Of a stretch of 64,000 nt of DNA, positions 1-8,060 are shown piece by piece. Every line of letters starts with the position of its first letter. The stretch's first letter is position 1. The notes beneath the pieces were generated by a model. It saw only the letters and a list, made by a program, of their open reading frames with translations. It was not told the DNA's origin and did not search any database. The translations under genes and the position numbers were made by a program. Source of the stretch: Methylococcus sp. Mc7 (GTDB taxonomy: Bacteria > Pseudomonadota > Gammaproteobacteria > Methylococcales > Methylococcaceae); contig NZ_CP079095.1 of the NCBI RefSeq assembly GCF_019285515.1, positions 2,133,501 through 2,197,500 on the forward strand, in the 5' to 3' direction.

Positions 1-480
1 CTGCACCGCAGCGGCCCGGCGGCGCATTCCGGGATGACCGGACGCAAGAGCGCGAGCGACACCTACGGCGGCTATGCCCGCCATTCCGGTTCGGCCCTGA
101 GCGGCAAGGGGCCGCTGCGGATCGACCGGGTGGCCGCCTATGCCGCCCGCCATGCGGCGAAGAACGTGGTTGCGGCGGGGCTGGCCGAGGAGTGCGAGGT
201 CCAGCTCAGTTACACCATAGGCCAGGCCCGCCCGGTGAGCGTGCAGGTATCGACTTTCGGCACCGGCAGCGTGGGCGAGGACGTCATCAAGCAGCGTCTG
301 GAGAAGCGCTTCGATTTCCGGCTGGGCGCCATCGTCCGTGATTTCAATCTGCGGCGGCTGCCTTCCGAGTACCGGGGCAGCTTCTACCGCATGCTGCCGG
401 CCTACGGCCATTTCGGGGCTTCTTTCACCGCCCTGCCGTGGGAGCGGACGGACAAGGCGGATCTGCTGGCGGGCGACTGA
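1..480 (+). CDS. metK: S-adenosylmethionine synthetase, C-terminal part (5' end outside window)
   Basis: The frame is open from base 1, so the gene begins before the window. The visible part matches the C-terminal domain of methionine adenosyltransferase, which makes S-adenosylmethionine from ATP and methionine in the cytoplasm. Family landmarks are GMTGRK, DTYGG, a glycine/serine loop with SGK, AAYAARHAAKNVV, SYTIGQARP, TFGTG and the C-terminal AYGHFG...PWERTDKADLL. The active-site loop is unusual: the usual HGGGAFSGKDP..VDR reads HSGSALSGKGP..IDR, so the aspartate after SGK and the nearby lysine differ, while the SGK lysine and the IDR aspartate remain. This looks like a divergent paralogue rather than the canonical housekeeping enzyme (inference). 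The P-type ATPase gene follows almost immediately, so the two may be co-transcribed. Confidence 0.85.
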   Translation: MHRSGPAAHSGMTGRKSASDTYGGYARHSGSALSGKGPLRIDRVAAYAARHAAKNVVAAGLAEECEVQLSYTIGQARPVSVQVSTFGTGSVGEDVIKQRLEKRFDFRLGAIVRDFNLRRLPSEYRGSFYRMLPAYGHFGASFTALPWERTDKADLLAGD

Positions 481-482
481 GC

Positions 483-2507
483 GTGCTTCCTCGGCGCCAG
501 AGCGGAGCGGCCTCCGCCGCTTGGGGCGAGACGGCGGCGGCACAGCACAGGATCGATTACGGCGAGCGGTTCAAATATCCCGTTCTGGCGCTGGGCGCGT
601 CGGTGGCCGCGACGCCCTTGGAATTGCCGTTCGCGCCCGCCGTCGTCGGCATCGTCCTCGCGCGCGCCGCTTTTCCCTTGTGGAAGCGCACCCTCGCCAA
701 CCTGAAAAAGACCGGACGCCCCAACGCCGACCTCCTGGATTCGCTATGGGTTCTGGTCCACGGCGCGACGGGCGAAATGTTCGCGCCCGCCCTGGCCATC
801 TGCCTCACCGAGACCGCCCGCGTGCTCAGGGATCTGACCGCCATCACCGGCGAGCGGCGCAAGCCCGACATGGTTCCCAACCGGCAGTACTGGATCGAGC
901 GCAAGGGCAGAAGACGGCTGGTCCTGGCGAAGGACTTGCGGAAGGACGATCACGTTTTCCTCGGACCCGGCGACCGGGTGCCGGGCGATGGCGTCGTGGT
1001 GGGCGGCGACGGGCTGATCGACGAGCACGACCTGCTGGGCGGCGCCAAGCTGGTGCCGCGCACGGCTCTCGACGAAGTCTATGCGGCGTCCCTCCTGACC
1101 CAGGGACGCCTGGTGGTGGAGATGCGCCGGCTGGGGGCGGAAACGCGGATGGCGCAGATGGCCGAAACGGTCAAGGAGCGGCCCTGGAAGGAAACCCGGA
1201 TCAGCAACTACATGGAAGAGATCGGCAACCAGGCGGTGATGCCGGCGATCGGGGCCAGCGCGCTGGTGTTCGCGGTGACCGCCAGCCTGCCCAGGGCCGT
1301 CGCGCCGCTTCAATTGGACTTCGCCCAGGGCATCGGCGTCAGCGCGCCGGTCCCGGTGCTGGCCTCGCTCCATCACGCCGCTCAGAACCGGATTCTCGTC
1401 CGCAGCGGCCACGCGCTGGAGCAGTTGGCGAAGGTGGACGCCGTGGTGTTCGACAAGACCGGAACGCTGACCGAGCGCGGTGTGGAGGTCGGCTCGGTGG
1501 AAACCTCCCTGTCTTCGGTCTCCGAAGACGAACTGCTGTACTGGGCGGCATCGGCGAACCGCTACGTCCTGCGGCCGTTCAGCGCCGCGCTGGTCGCGTA
1601 TGCCGAAGGAAGATGCGTGGCGCTGACGGCCAGTGATCCGCTGGACTACTCCGACTCCGCCGTCGTGTCCCACGTGGACGGGCGCGAAATCGTCGTCGGG
1701 ACGTTCCAGTTCCTGGAGTCGCGCGGCATTCCGGTGGACGCCGAATATCACCGCAGGCACGATGGCGTCATCCTCAATCGCTCGATCCGCTACGTCGCCC
1801 GCGACCGTGAAGTCCTGGGCGCGATTTTCTTCAGCAACGCCCTGCGGCGGGAAAGCGCGGTCACCATCGAGACTTTGAGGCGCATGGGCATATCGTGTTA
1901 CCTGCTGACCGGGGACACCAGCAAGTCCGCAAACGCGGTGGCGTACAAGCTCGGCATCAGGCCGGGCTGCACTTTCGCGGAAGCTTCTCCCGAACACAAG
2001 GTGGAAGTGCTGAGCAGATTGCGCCGGAAACACAGGGCGATCGCCTATGTGGGCGACGGGATCAACGATGCGCCCGCCATGAGCCATGCCGACGTGGCGG
2101 TCTCCTTCCAGCAGGCGACCGATCTCGCCCGGGAGACGGCGGACGTGGTGCTGCTCGACGACGGCCTCCAGGGGCTGTGCTACGGCATCGAGACCGCCCG
2201 CGAGGCGATGCGGCTGGTGCACCAGAACATCGTGGCGGTCACGGCCGCGAACATCGCCGTGGTGGCCGGCGGGGTTTTCTTCAATCTGAGCACGGTGAGC
2301 GCGGTCGTCGTCAACAACGGGGCGGCGCTTCTGGCCTGCCTCAACGGCATGCGGCCGCTTTATGCGGGCGAGCGTAGGGACCCGGAAATACAGCGGACCA
2401 CGCTTCGGGACGACGAAAGCCTGCTGGGCATTCCCTGGCGCAAACGCGGCCGCGCCGGCGTCGATGGCATCCTCGGCGGCCATTCGGGGCACGCCGAGCC
2501 GGCCTAG
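483..2507 (+). CDS. Atypical P-type ATPase lacking CPC and TGE motifs
   Basis: Membrane P-type ATPase of about 675 residues with the P1B (metal) layout but no N-terminal metal-binding domain. The phosphorylation site FDKTGTLT (about 1449-1472), LTGDT and GDGINDAP are intact. Hydrophobic segments lie in the first 110 residues, on both sides of the position equivalent to CPC, and near the C terminus. Three hallmarks are lost: CPC reads FAQ (1320-1328), the actuator TGES reads LGGA (within 1020-1049), and the nucleotide-domain HP reads RP (near 1572). Loss of the actuator glutamate should impair dephosphorylation, so transport cannot be assumed. I chose the GTG at 483, two bases after the metK stop; an ATG at 438 would overlap metK by 43 bases. 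The transported ion is unknown. Confidence 0.8.
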   Translation: MLPRRQSGAASAAWGETAAAQHRIDYGERFKYPVLALGASVAATPLELPFAPAVVGIVLARAAFPLWKRTLANLKKTGRPNADLLDSLWVLVHGATGEMFAPALAICLTETARVLRDLTAITGERRKPDMVPNRQYWIERKGRRRLVLAKDLRKDDHVFLGPGDRVPGDGVVVGGDGLIDEHDLLGGAKLVPRTALDEVYAASLLTQGRLVVEMRRLGAETRMAQMAETVKERPWKETRISNYMEEIGNQAVMPAIGASALVFAVTASLPRAVAPLQLDFAQGIGVSAPVPVLASLHHAAQNRILVRSGHALEQLAKVDAVVFDKTGTLTERGVEVGSVETSLSSVSEDELLYWAASANRYVLRPFSAALVAYAEGRCVALTASDPLDYSDSAVVSHVDGREIVVGTFQFLESRGIPVDAEYHRRHDGVILNRSIRYVARDREVLGAIFFSNALRRESAVTIETLRRMGISCYLLTGDTSKSANAVAYKLGIRPGCTFAEASPEHKVEVLSRLRRKHRAIAYVGDGINDAPAMSHADVAVSFQQATDLARETADVVLLDDGLQGLCYGIETAREAMRLVHQNIVAVTAANIAVVAGGVFFNLSTVSAVVVNNGAALLACLNGMRPLYAGERRDPEIQRTTLRDDESLLGIPWRKRGRAGVDGILGGHSGHAEPA

Positions 2508-2540
2508 CCGTCGGCGGCCGGCACGGGCACAACGTTCCGC

Positions 2541-2556
2541 CAGCCGCCGGCGGCTG
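2541..2556. promoter_or_regulatory. 16-bp perfect palindrome before the sensor gene
   Basis: CAGCCGCCGGCGGCTG is a perfect palindrome in the gap between the P-type ATPase and the sensor gene, ending three bases before the AGGAAG ribosome-binding site of the ATG at 2571. It has no T-run, so it does not look like an intrinsic terminator. It could be a protein-binding site or a hairpin affecting translation; this is inference only. Confidence 0.25.
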
Positions 2557-2570
2557 CAGGAAGAGTGCGA

Positions 2571-4034
2571 ATGATATCGATCAGGGTCGTATTCCCCTTT
2601 ATTTTTGCTTTGCAGATATTCGTCGCCGTGGGACTGACGGGGGCCATCGCCTATGTCAGCCACATGAGGGAGGCGCAGGACACCGCCGAGGAGATCCTCG
2701 AATTGATCGGGAATACGATCGACGACCAGCTCTACCGCTTTCTGTCCCTGCCCATCGATATGACCCAGTTTTACGCGGATGGCCTCAGAAGCCAGCCGGA
2801 TCTGCCGCTCGGCGATCTGCTGGAGCCACGGCTGGTGAAGAGGCTCTCAAACTGCGTCTGGACCCAGGCCCGGATGACGCGTTGGGCGAATCTCAGCATC
2901 GCCAATCCCGCCGGGCAGAACCTCAGGTTCGACCGCAGGGAGTACGGCAAGAAGGTGGTCAAGGTGTCCGACATCCGGCGGGGCGGCGCCGTCGAATGGC
3001 GTTTGCTGGAGAATTACGGGAAAGGCGGTGCGCCGCTGGAGGTGCAGGAGGTCGCCTACGATCCCCGTGCCGAGGCGTACTACCAGGACGCGCTGGCCAA
3101 GGGCGGCCTGGTCATCTCGCCGATCCATTTCAGCCCGGTTCTGCAAGGTTCGGCGCCCGTCGTGACGGTGGCCGAGCCGGTCTATGCGGCGGACGGCAGG
3201 CCCAGGGCGGTGGTCTCGTCCGACATCTATCTGGCCGGCATCAGCCGCTATCTTCAGAACCTCCATCTGCCGAATTCCTCCATCGCTTTCCTCCTCGACG
3301 CCGAAGGCCACCTGATCGCCGCCTCGCGCGGCTCGGCCTCGACGCCGGGGCGGCTGCTGCTTGCGGCCGAAAGCACGGATTCCGTCATTCGCAGCACGGC
3401 CGGGTACATCGGCGAGCGCTTCGGCTTTCTCGAGGTTCCGGACGCCGAATCGTTCAAATACGTGCGCGGCGACCAGCACAATTATGTGTACACCGACCAT
3501 CTCCTCACCGACCGGCAGTTCGCCGGTCTCGGCCTGGACTGGAGACTGGCCGTGGTGATCGCGGAAAGCGACTTGATCGAAAATCTCATCACCGGCATCC
3601 ATTCGGCCGCCTGGCTGTCGCTGGGTCTGCTGGTGCTGGCCATCGCCGTGGGTTTGTGGACCGGAGCCTGGATGATCCGTCCCATCCTCACCTTGGGTAA
3701 GGTGGCGGCGGCCCTGGAAAAAGACGAACTCGACGCGCGGCACCTCGACATCCGCCAGCTCGAGCGCGACGCCCGCCGGCGCAACGAATTCGGCGAACTG
3801 GCTCGCATTTTTCTGCGCATGGTCCAGGAAGTGCGGGCCCGTCACGACCTGCTCGAGGCTCAGTTGGAGCAGCTTCGGGTCAACATCGACGAGACCGGCA
3901 CGCAGGCCAAGATCAAGCAGATCACCGACAGCGAATTTTTCGCCGAATTGAAAAGCAACGCCAGGCGCATTCGGGACGAGCGGAAGCGCGCCGCGGAACC
4001 GCCGGTGCGGGCTTTCGTCGAGCATGAACCTTGA
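2571..4034 (+). CDS. Membrane sensor with periplasmic cache-like domain and HAMP, no output domain
   Basis: About 487 residues. An N-terminal membrane segment (about residues 5-25) is followed by a large periplasmic region resembling a double-cache ligand-binding domain (about 30-325), a second membrane segment (about 343-368) and a HAMP-like linker beginning WMIRPILTLG. A charged, probably coiled-coil tail contains LEAQLEQLRVNIDE. No kinase, GGDEF or methyl-accepting domain follows, so the signal must pass to a partner. The MinD-like ATPase and winged-helix protein immediately downstream are the obvious candidates (inference from neighbourhood). The ATG at 2571 is preferred because AGGAAG sits seven bases upstream; a GTG at 2565 is also in frame. 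Confidence 0.75.
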   Translation: MISIRVVFPFIFALQIFVAVGLTGAIAYVSHMREAQDTAEEILELIGNTIDDQLYRFLSLPIDMTQFYADGLRSQPDLPLGDLLEPRLVKRLSNCVWTQARMTRWANLSIANPAGQNLRFDRREYGKKVVKVSDIRRGGAVEWRLLENYGKGGAPLEVQEVAYDPRAEAYYQDALAKGGLVISPIHFSPVLQGSAPVVTVAEPVYAADGRPRAVVSSDIYLAGISRYLQNLHLPNSSIAFLLDAEGHLIAASRGSASTPGRLLLAAESTDSVIRSTAGYIGERFGFLEVPDAESFKYVRGDQHNYVYTDHLLTDRQFAGLGLDWRLAVVIAESDLIENLITGIHSAAWLSLGLLVLAIAVGLWTGAWMIRPILTLGKVAAALEKDELDARHLDIRQLERDARRRNEFGELARIFLRMVQEVRARHDLLEAQLEQLRVNIDETGTQAKIKQITDSEFFAELKSNARRIRDERKRAAEPPVRAFVEHEP

Positions 4035-4094
4035 CATTTGACGGCGGCGGCATCGGGCCGCCGCAAACAGCGTGTACCTTCGAGGACTCGAGTC

Positions 4095-4862
4095 GTGGGA
4101 AAAATCATATCCGTACATTCCTTTCGCGGCGGCACCGGCAAGTCCAACGTGACGGCGAACCTCGCCGCCCTGCTTGCCCGCCGCGGCAAACGGGTCGGCA
4201 TCGTCGACACGGACATCCAGTCACCTGGCATCCATGTGCTGTTCAACCTCTCGCCCGAGCGGTTCCGCTACGCCTTGAACGATTACCTGTGGGGGAAATG
4301 CCGGATCGAGGAGGCCGCCTATGACGTCAGCGGCGTGCTGGAAGGACATCGGCTGAAGGAGGGCGGTTCCCTGCACCTGATACCGGGCAGCATGCGTACC
4401 GGCGAGATCACCCGGATCCTGCGTGACGGCTACGACGTCGGCCTGCTCAACAGCGGATTCCAGGAGCTGATGGAGCGGCTGGAACTCACCCATCTGCTGA
4501 TCGACACCCATCCCGGCGTCAACGAGGAAACCCTGCTGTCGATCGCCATCTCCGACATCCTGCTGCTGATTCTGCGCCCCGATCAGCAGGACTACCAGGG
4601 CACGGCGATCACGGTCGAACTGGCGCGCCAGCTCGAGGTGGAGCAGATGTTCATGCTGGTCAACAAGGCGATCAACCCGCAGGATTTCGGCGCGTTGAAG
4701 CAGCGGGTCGAGTCGACCTACCATGTGCCGGTGCTCGGCGTCCTGCCCCTCTCGGGCGACGTCGCCATTCTGGGCAGCGGCGGCATCTTCGCCCTGGCGA
4801 ATCCGGAACACCCCGTGACTTCCGTACTGGAAGCGGCGGCGCAGCGGATCGACGCCGCTTGA
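4095..4862 (+). CDS. MinD/ParA-like P-loop ATPase
   Basis: Cytoplasmic P-loop ATPase of the MinD/ParA (SIMIBI) group, about 255 residues. The deviant Walker A motif reads FRGGTGKSN (residues about 10-18), where the family normally has KGGxGK(T/S), so the signature first lysine is replaced by arginine. VDTDIQSPG follows as the A'/switch region and LLIDTHPGVNEE corresponds to Walker B. The GTG at 4095 has GAGG about nine bases upstream and gives the family-typical start VGKIISVHS; a TTG at 4038 would add an implausible tail. It lies between the sensor and the winged-helix gene. Such ATPases position proteins on membranes or chromosomes; a sensor-controlled version is inference. Confidence 0.8.
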   Translation: MGKIISVHSFRGGTGKSNVTANLAALLARRGKRVGIVDTDIQSPGIHVLFNLSPERFRYALNDYLWGKCRIEEAAYDVSGVLEGHRLKEGGSLHLIPGSMRTGEITRILRDGYDVGLLNSGFQELMERLELTHLLIDTHPGVNEETLLSIAISDILLLILRPDQQDYQGTAITVELARQLEVEQMFMLVNKAINPQDFGALKQRVESTYHVPVLGVLPLSGDVAILGSGGIFALANPEHPVTSVLEAAAQRIDAA

Positions 4863-4897
4863 CGAGCCGCTGCCGGTTTCGCAGAGAGGTATCCGAG

Positions 4898-5200
4898 ATG
4901 GCGCCGGAGCGTCCTTCATCCGCCGGTTTCAGGGCCAGCGACCTGCTCATGCTGTCGCCCGCCGAGCGTCGCGTTCTCCAGTGGCTGATGCGGCGCGGCT
5001 CGGGTTCCGTCCGCGAAGTCGCCGAGTGGTTGGAAATGCCGGAGGACGAGGCAGGCAGCCGATTGGACGCGCTGGAGAAGCGGGGTTACGTCGTTGCGGA
5101 GGGTGCCGGCGGGCCGAAGTCATACCAGCCGAAATTCGGCCGTTCGCGCCCGGCGCGGAAGCCGCCATCCGGCATCTGGGGAAAGCTGGACGGCTCGTGA
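4898..5200 (+). CDS. Small winged-helix DNA-binding protein
   Basis: A 100-residue protein with a MarR-like winged helix: LSPAERRVLQWLMRRGSGSVREV then AEWLEMPEDEAGSRLDALEKRGYV, that is, a helix-turn-helix followed by the wing. A basic, proline-rich C-terminal tail (about residues 75-100) follows. The ATG at 4898 is chosen because AGAGAGG lies eight bases upstream; the longer frame begins inside the end of the ATPase gene. It is the last gene of the sensor/ATPase/regulator run. It probably binds DNA or acts as a protein-interaction winged helix; the target is unknown. Confidence 0.65.
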   Translation: MAPERPSSAGFRASDLLMLSPAERRVLQWLMRRGSGSVREVAEWLEMPEDEAGSRLDALEKRGYVVAEGAGGPKSYQPKFGRSRPARKPPSGIWGKLDGS

Positions 5201-5231
5201 TGTCCCAGGAACCGGCGGCTCTTCCCCAAGC

Positions 5232-5747
5232 TTATCTTGCGTCCAGATATCGGATTACCAGAATCCTCGAGTCCTTGTACTCGAGGGGGACGGACGTGGA
5301 TTCGATATTCTCGCTGTAAACGGTGGCTTCCTCGCCGGGAGCCGCGCCGCTGAGCGATGCGCCTTCGGCATGTTCACATTTTTCGGTGGCTTCCACCGAC
5401 GCATCGCAACCCATCCCCATTTTGTAGATCAGCCTGCTGTCGGCGATGATGACGATCGCGGCATCCCCGCCCGCTTTTTTCGTGAGGTGTGCGATATCCC
5501 CGAGATAGCTTTGGGTTCGCCAGGGGATGTTCCGCCGGACGTCGTGGATCATACCCAGTACCTTGTATTTCCTGTCGGGCGCGCCCGTGGTCCATATGTC
5601 GACGCCGTCGACGTTTTGAGCATGGTGCGCGGGCTTTTCTTCACCGACTTTTTCCAGCTCTTCAGGCGGTATCGCTGTCCTGAAGGTATCCCGCGGCGCG
5701 CAAGCGGATAAACCGAGCAGGAAAAAGAGTATATGGAGCGGTTTCAT
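5232..5747 (-). CDS. Putative lipoprotein of unknown function
   Basis: About 171 residues starting at MKPLHIL, with a hydrophobic signal and lipobox LSAC, so it is probably lipid-anchored in the envelope. The mature part has two short hydrophobic strands (DAAIVIIADS and SRILVIRYL) and three cysteines. I do not recognise a named family with certainty. It is the last gene of a minus-strand run porin / lipoprotein / lipoprotein. The start at 5747 is supported by AGGTGG upstream; an alternative ATG at 5768 would bury the signal peptide. Confidence 0.6.
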   Translation of the reverse strand: MKPLHILFFLLGLSACAPRDTFRTAIPPEELEKVGEEKPAHHAQNVDGVDIWTTGAPDRKYKVLGMIHDVRRNIPWRTQSYLGDIAHLTKKAGGDAAIVIIADSRLIYKMGMGCDASVEATEKCEHAEGASLSGAAPGEEATVYSENIESTSVPLEYKDSRILVIRYLDAR

Positions 5748-5796
5748 GGCGGGTCCACCTGCGTTCATGTTCTGACCTGGATCGACGGGGCCGGCA

Positions 5797-6522
5797 TCAG
5801 CGTGGACTGATCACGGTGATGTCGTCGACTTCCTTGAAGCGGGCGACGACGGCTTCTCCAGGTTCATATTCGTCAAGCCTTCCGGCTTCCGGAGCCATGC
5901 GTACGCTGAAGACCCGGCCTTCACGGCTTTTGAGGGTGATTAGGCGCGATTGGGGATCGGAGGAGACCACCCAAGCGGGAATCTCGATGATTCCGCTCCA
6001 GTAAAGTTCGTGACGCTTGGCGGCGGATAGGCCATCCCGGTGGTAGTAGGGATTGAAATACTCGCGTTCTTGCATGCTGCCAGGAACGGGGTGCATGACG
6101 ATTTCTCCGGTTTCCGGATGATGATTGTCGTTTCTCACGATTTCCACCGTCTCGGCCAATTCAAATGTGGCTAGATCGCCGACACGCAGGTCCGCGAGGC
6201 TGCCCGCCCGGGGGCCGACCTTTACGGTGACCCGCTTTCCATCGGCGAGCAGGAATACCACTTGGCGGTCGGCAGGGTGAATGGCCTTGACCGTTCCCTC
6301 GAAGGCCCGCGCTCGGATGAGGGCCGGTTTCGGCGCGGACTTTCCAGTGGGAGCGGGAAGGGTTCTGGCGGTATCATCCCCGGCCGCTGCGGTGGGTAGG
6401 GCCGCCGGGTACGCGCTGGTGGCGGGTTTTGGGGGGGGCTCCGCGCATCCGATGAGTCCCAAGCCGGCGCTCAGGAGACAGGCAATCAGAGCGTGATTCT
6501 TTTTAGGCGACATTGCGGCCAT
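5797..6522 (-). CDS. Putative lipoprotein with repeated beta-barrel-like domain
   Basis: About 241 residues. A signal peptide ends in lipobox LIGC, followed by a proline/alanine-rich linker (about residues 28-65). Two similar stretches follow: FEGTVKAIHPADRQVVFLLADGK and, near the C terminus, IIEIPAWVVSSDPQSRLITLKSREGR. Each resembles a small beta-barrel unit ending with a hydrophobic strand (inference). It starts six bases after the porin stop, so it is probably co-transcribed with the porin. ATG codons exist at 6522 and 6513. Function unknown; a porin accessory role is only suggested by position. Confidence 0.55.
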   Translation of the reverse strand: MAAMSPKKNHALIACLLSAGLGLIGCAEPPPKPATSAYPAALPTAAAGDDTARTLPAPTGKSAPKPALIRARAFEGTVKAIHPADRQVVFLLADGKRVTVKVGPRAGSLADLRVGDLATFELAETVEIVRNDNHHPETGEIVMHPVPGSMQEREYFNPYYHRDGLSAAKRHELYWSGIIEIPAWVVSSDPQSRLITLKSREGRVFSVRMAPEAGRLDEYEPGEAVVARFKEVDDITVISPR

Positions 6523-6527
6523 CTCTG

Positions 6528-7931
6528 TTAGAACTGGTATTGGATCTGGAGGCGGTTATAAAAGAAATCCTGCCTTTGGATGTTGCCATTCTGCCAGCCG
6601 AACCGATTTCGGATGGACAATCCGTCCAGGCCGGATGATTTTGAAAAGCTATAGGTTACGTCGACATCGGTTTCATAGGGATTGGAGGTGAAGGTGCTGG
6701 TGGGCGTGATGTAATAGCCGCCATAAGACACCATGGCCTTGATCTGCTTATCCATGAAATATGAGGTCGCAGCCACCTTGAACGCGCTCCCTGGGGATTG
6801 CATTTCGATCATGCCGCCTATCATCTGCGTGGTGTACAGATAGTCGGTTGCATAGCCGGTAGTGTACGGCGAAAGCAGTGCACCGTTGCCGAAGGCCCCG
6901 TTTTGCCTGGTAATGCCATTGTAAGCCGCGGTCAGGCGCACATAGGGGGTATCGATGCCTGCCAGGACACCGTAGATCTGACTATTTCCGGCCGCGCCTT
7001 GTCCCACCTGCGCCAGCAGGTTGTCCCCATCGCTCCACTGGCTCCCGAACTGAAAACCGAAGAGTGGATCGAAGCCGGTGCCGGTTTTGTGGACAAAACT
7101 GCCGTCAAACCATAAGAGCTGGGAGAAGTCAATGAATTTGTTATACCAGAGATGGGCCGTCAGCGGCTTCCCTGGGCTACCGTATTTCAGCCCGAATGCC
7201 AAAGCGCCCGGCGTGCTCTTGCCGTATAATGCCGAGACCGGTGAGCCTCCGGCGTGTCCTGGAAAATAAAGATTGGTCGGAGTGAACGATCCTTCCGCAC
7301 GCCCGTTGAATTCGAACACACGCAGGCCGACAAAACTCAAATCCTTCAGCGGGGCGTAATCGGAGAACGGAGTGAGCTCACCATAGACAGCGCGGTATGC
7401 TGACGGCTTTATGCGCGAATCGGACGGGTTTATCCAAGGGGTGTCCAGAATCTGGTCCGGGCCGCGCAAGGTAAAGTATTTGTGTTTGTATTGCAGGAAG
7501 GCTTCGGTCAGTACCCAGACGGTGCCGCCCGGCAGGGTTGTATCGACCTGGGCCGGATTGACCGGGTTGAGGCCGAGGCTGTTGCCGGCTCCCAGGGTCA
7601 GGCCGGCCTGAAAATGATAAAGCGGCGCGGTAAGCAGACCGGCATAGCCACCCAAGGAGTACGCGTATTGGTTCGTCGCTTCGCCCGTATATGTGCGGGA
7701 AAAATAGTAGCTGCGGAGGTTGCCGTGGAACTTGGTTTGTTGCAGGAAATCTCCGAAACTCTCATAGTAGGCGCCGCTCGTATCCGCATGGCCTGGGGCG
7801 CCAAGCATGATGGTTCCCAGCCCGATGCCGGCGGCCAGCCAGCGCGATAGCATCGAACGGAGGGCTTTCTGAGATTCATTCCCGCCGGGTGCCACGAGCC
7901 GGCGGGACCTGTGAGTTTCGAATCTTGCCAT
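6528..7931 (-). CDS. Outer membrane porin, OprD-like
   Basis: About 467 residues with an N-terminal export signal ending near GAPGHA, then a mature chain of alternating aromatic beta strands such as FHGNLRSYYFSRTY and SLGGYAGLLTAPLYHFQAGL, ending in phenylalanine (QIQYQF) as expected for a beta-barrel recognised by BamA. The N-terminal pattern (long loop, then strand, then GGYAGLLTAPL) resembles OprD-family specific channels. It probably admits small hydrophilic solutes; the substrate cannot be read from sequence. Two lipoprotein genes follow closely on the same strand. The signal peptide may start from an internal ATG giving MLSRWLAAG, since the annotated N terminus is long for a signal. Confidence 0.75.
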   Translation of the reverse strand: MARFETHRSRRLVAPGGNESQKALRSMLSRWLAAGIGLGTIMLGAPGHADTSGAYYESFGDFLQQTKFHGNLRSYYFSRTYTGEATNQYAYSLGGYAGLLTAPLYHFQAGLTLGAGNSLGLNPVNPAQVDTTLPGGTVWVLTEAFLQYKHKYFTLRGPDQILDTPWINPSDSRIKPSAYRAVYGELTPFSDYAPLKDLSFVGLRVFEFNGRAEGSFTPTNLYFPGHAGGSPVSALYGKSTPGALAFGLKYGSPGKPLTAHLWYNKFIDFSQLLWFDGSFVHKTGTGFDPLFGFQFGSQWSDGDNLLAQVGQGAAGNSQIYGVLAGIDTPYVRLTAAYNGITRQNGAFGNGALLSPYTTGYATDYLYTTQMIGGMIEMQSPGSAFKVAATSYFMDKQIKAMVSYGGYYITPTSTFTSNPYETDVDVTYSFSKSSGLDGLSIRNRFGWQNGNIQRQDFFYNRLQIQYQF

Positions 7932-8060
7932 AGAGAACGGTATCCCGGGAGGAAGTATCTCTACGGATTGTCGTCCGGAAAAATGACCGGGAGATTTCAG
8001 CCCTGTAAAAGATAATGGATGTTAGATAGTTATCAGGGACGGATGTCAGAAAACTTCAAA

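Noticed and set aside
744..2663. A 639-codon open frame on the minus strand
   Set aside because: Antisense to the P-type ATPase, whose motifs are unmistakable; the shadow product has no recognisable domain.
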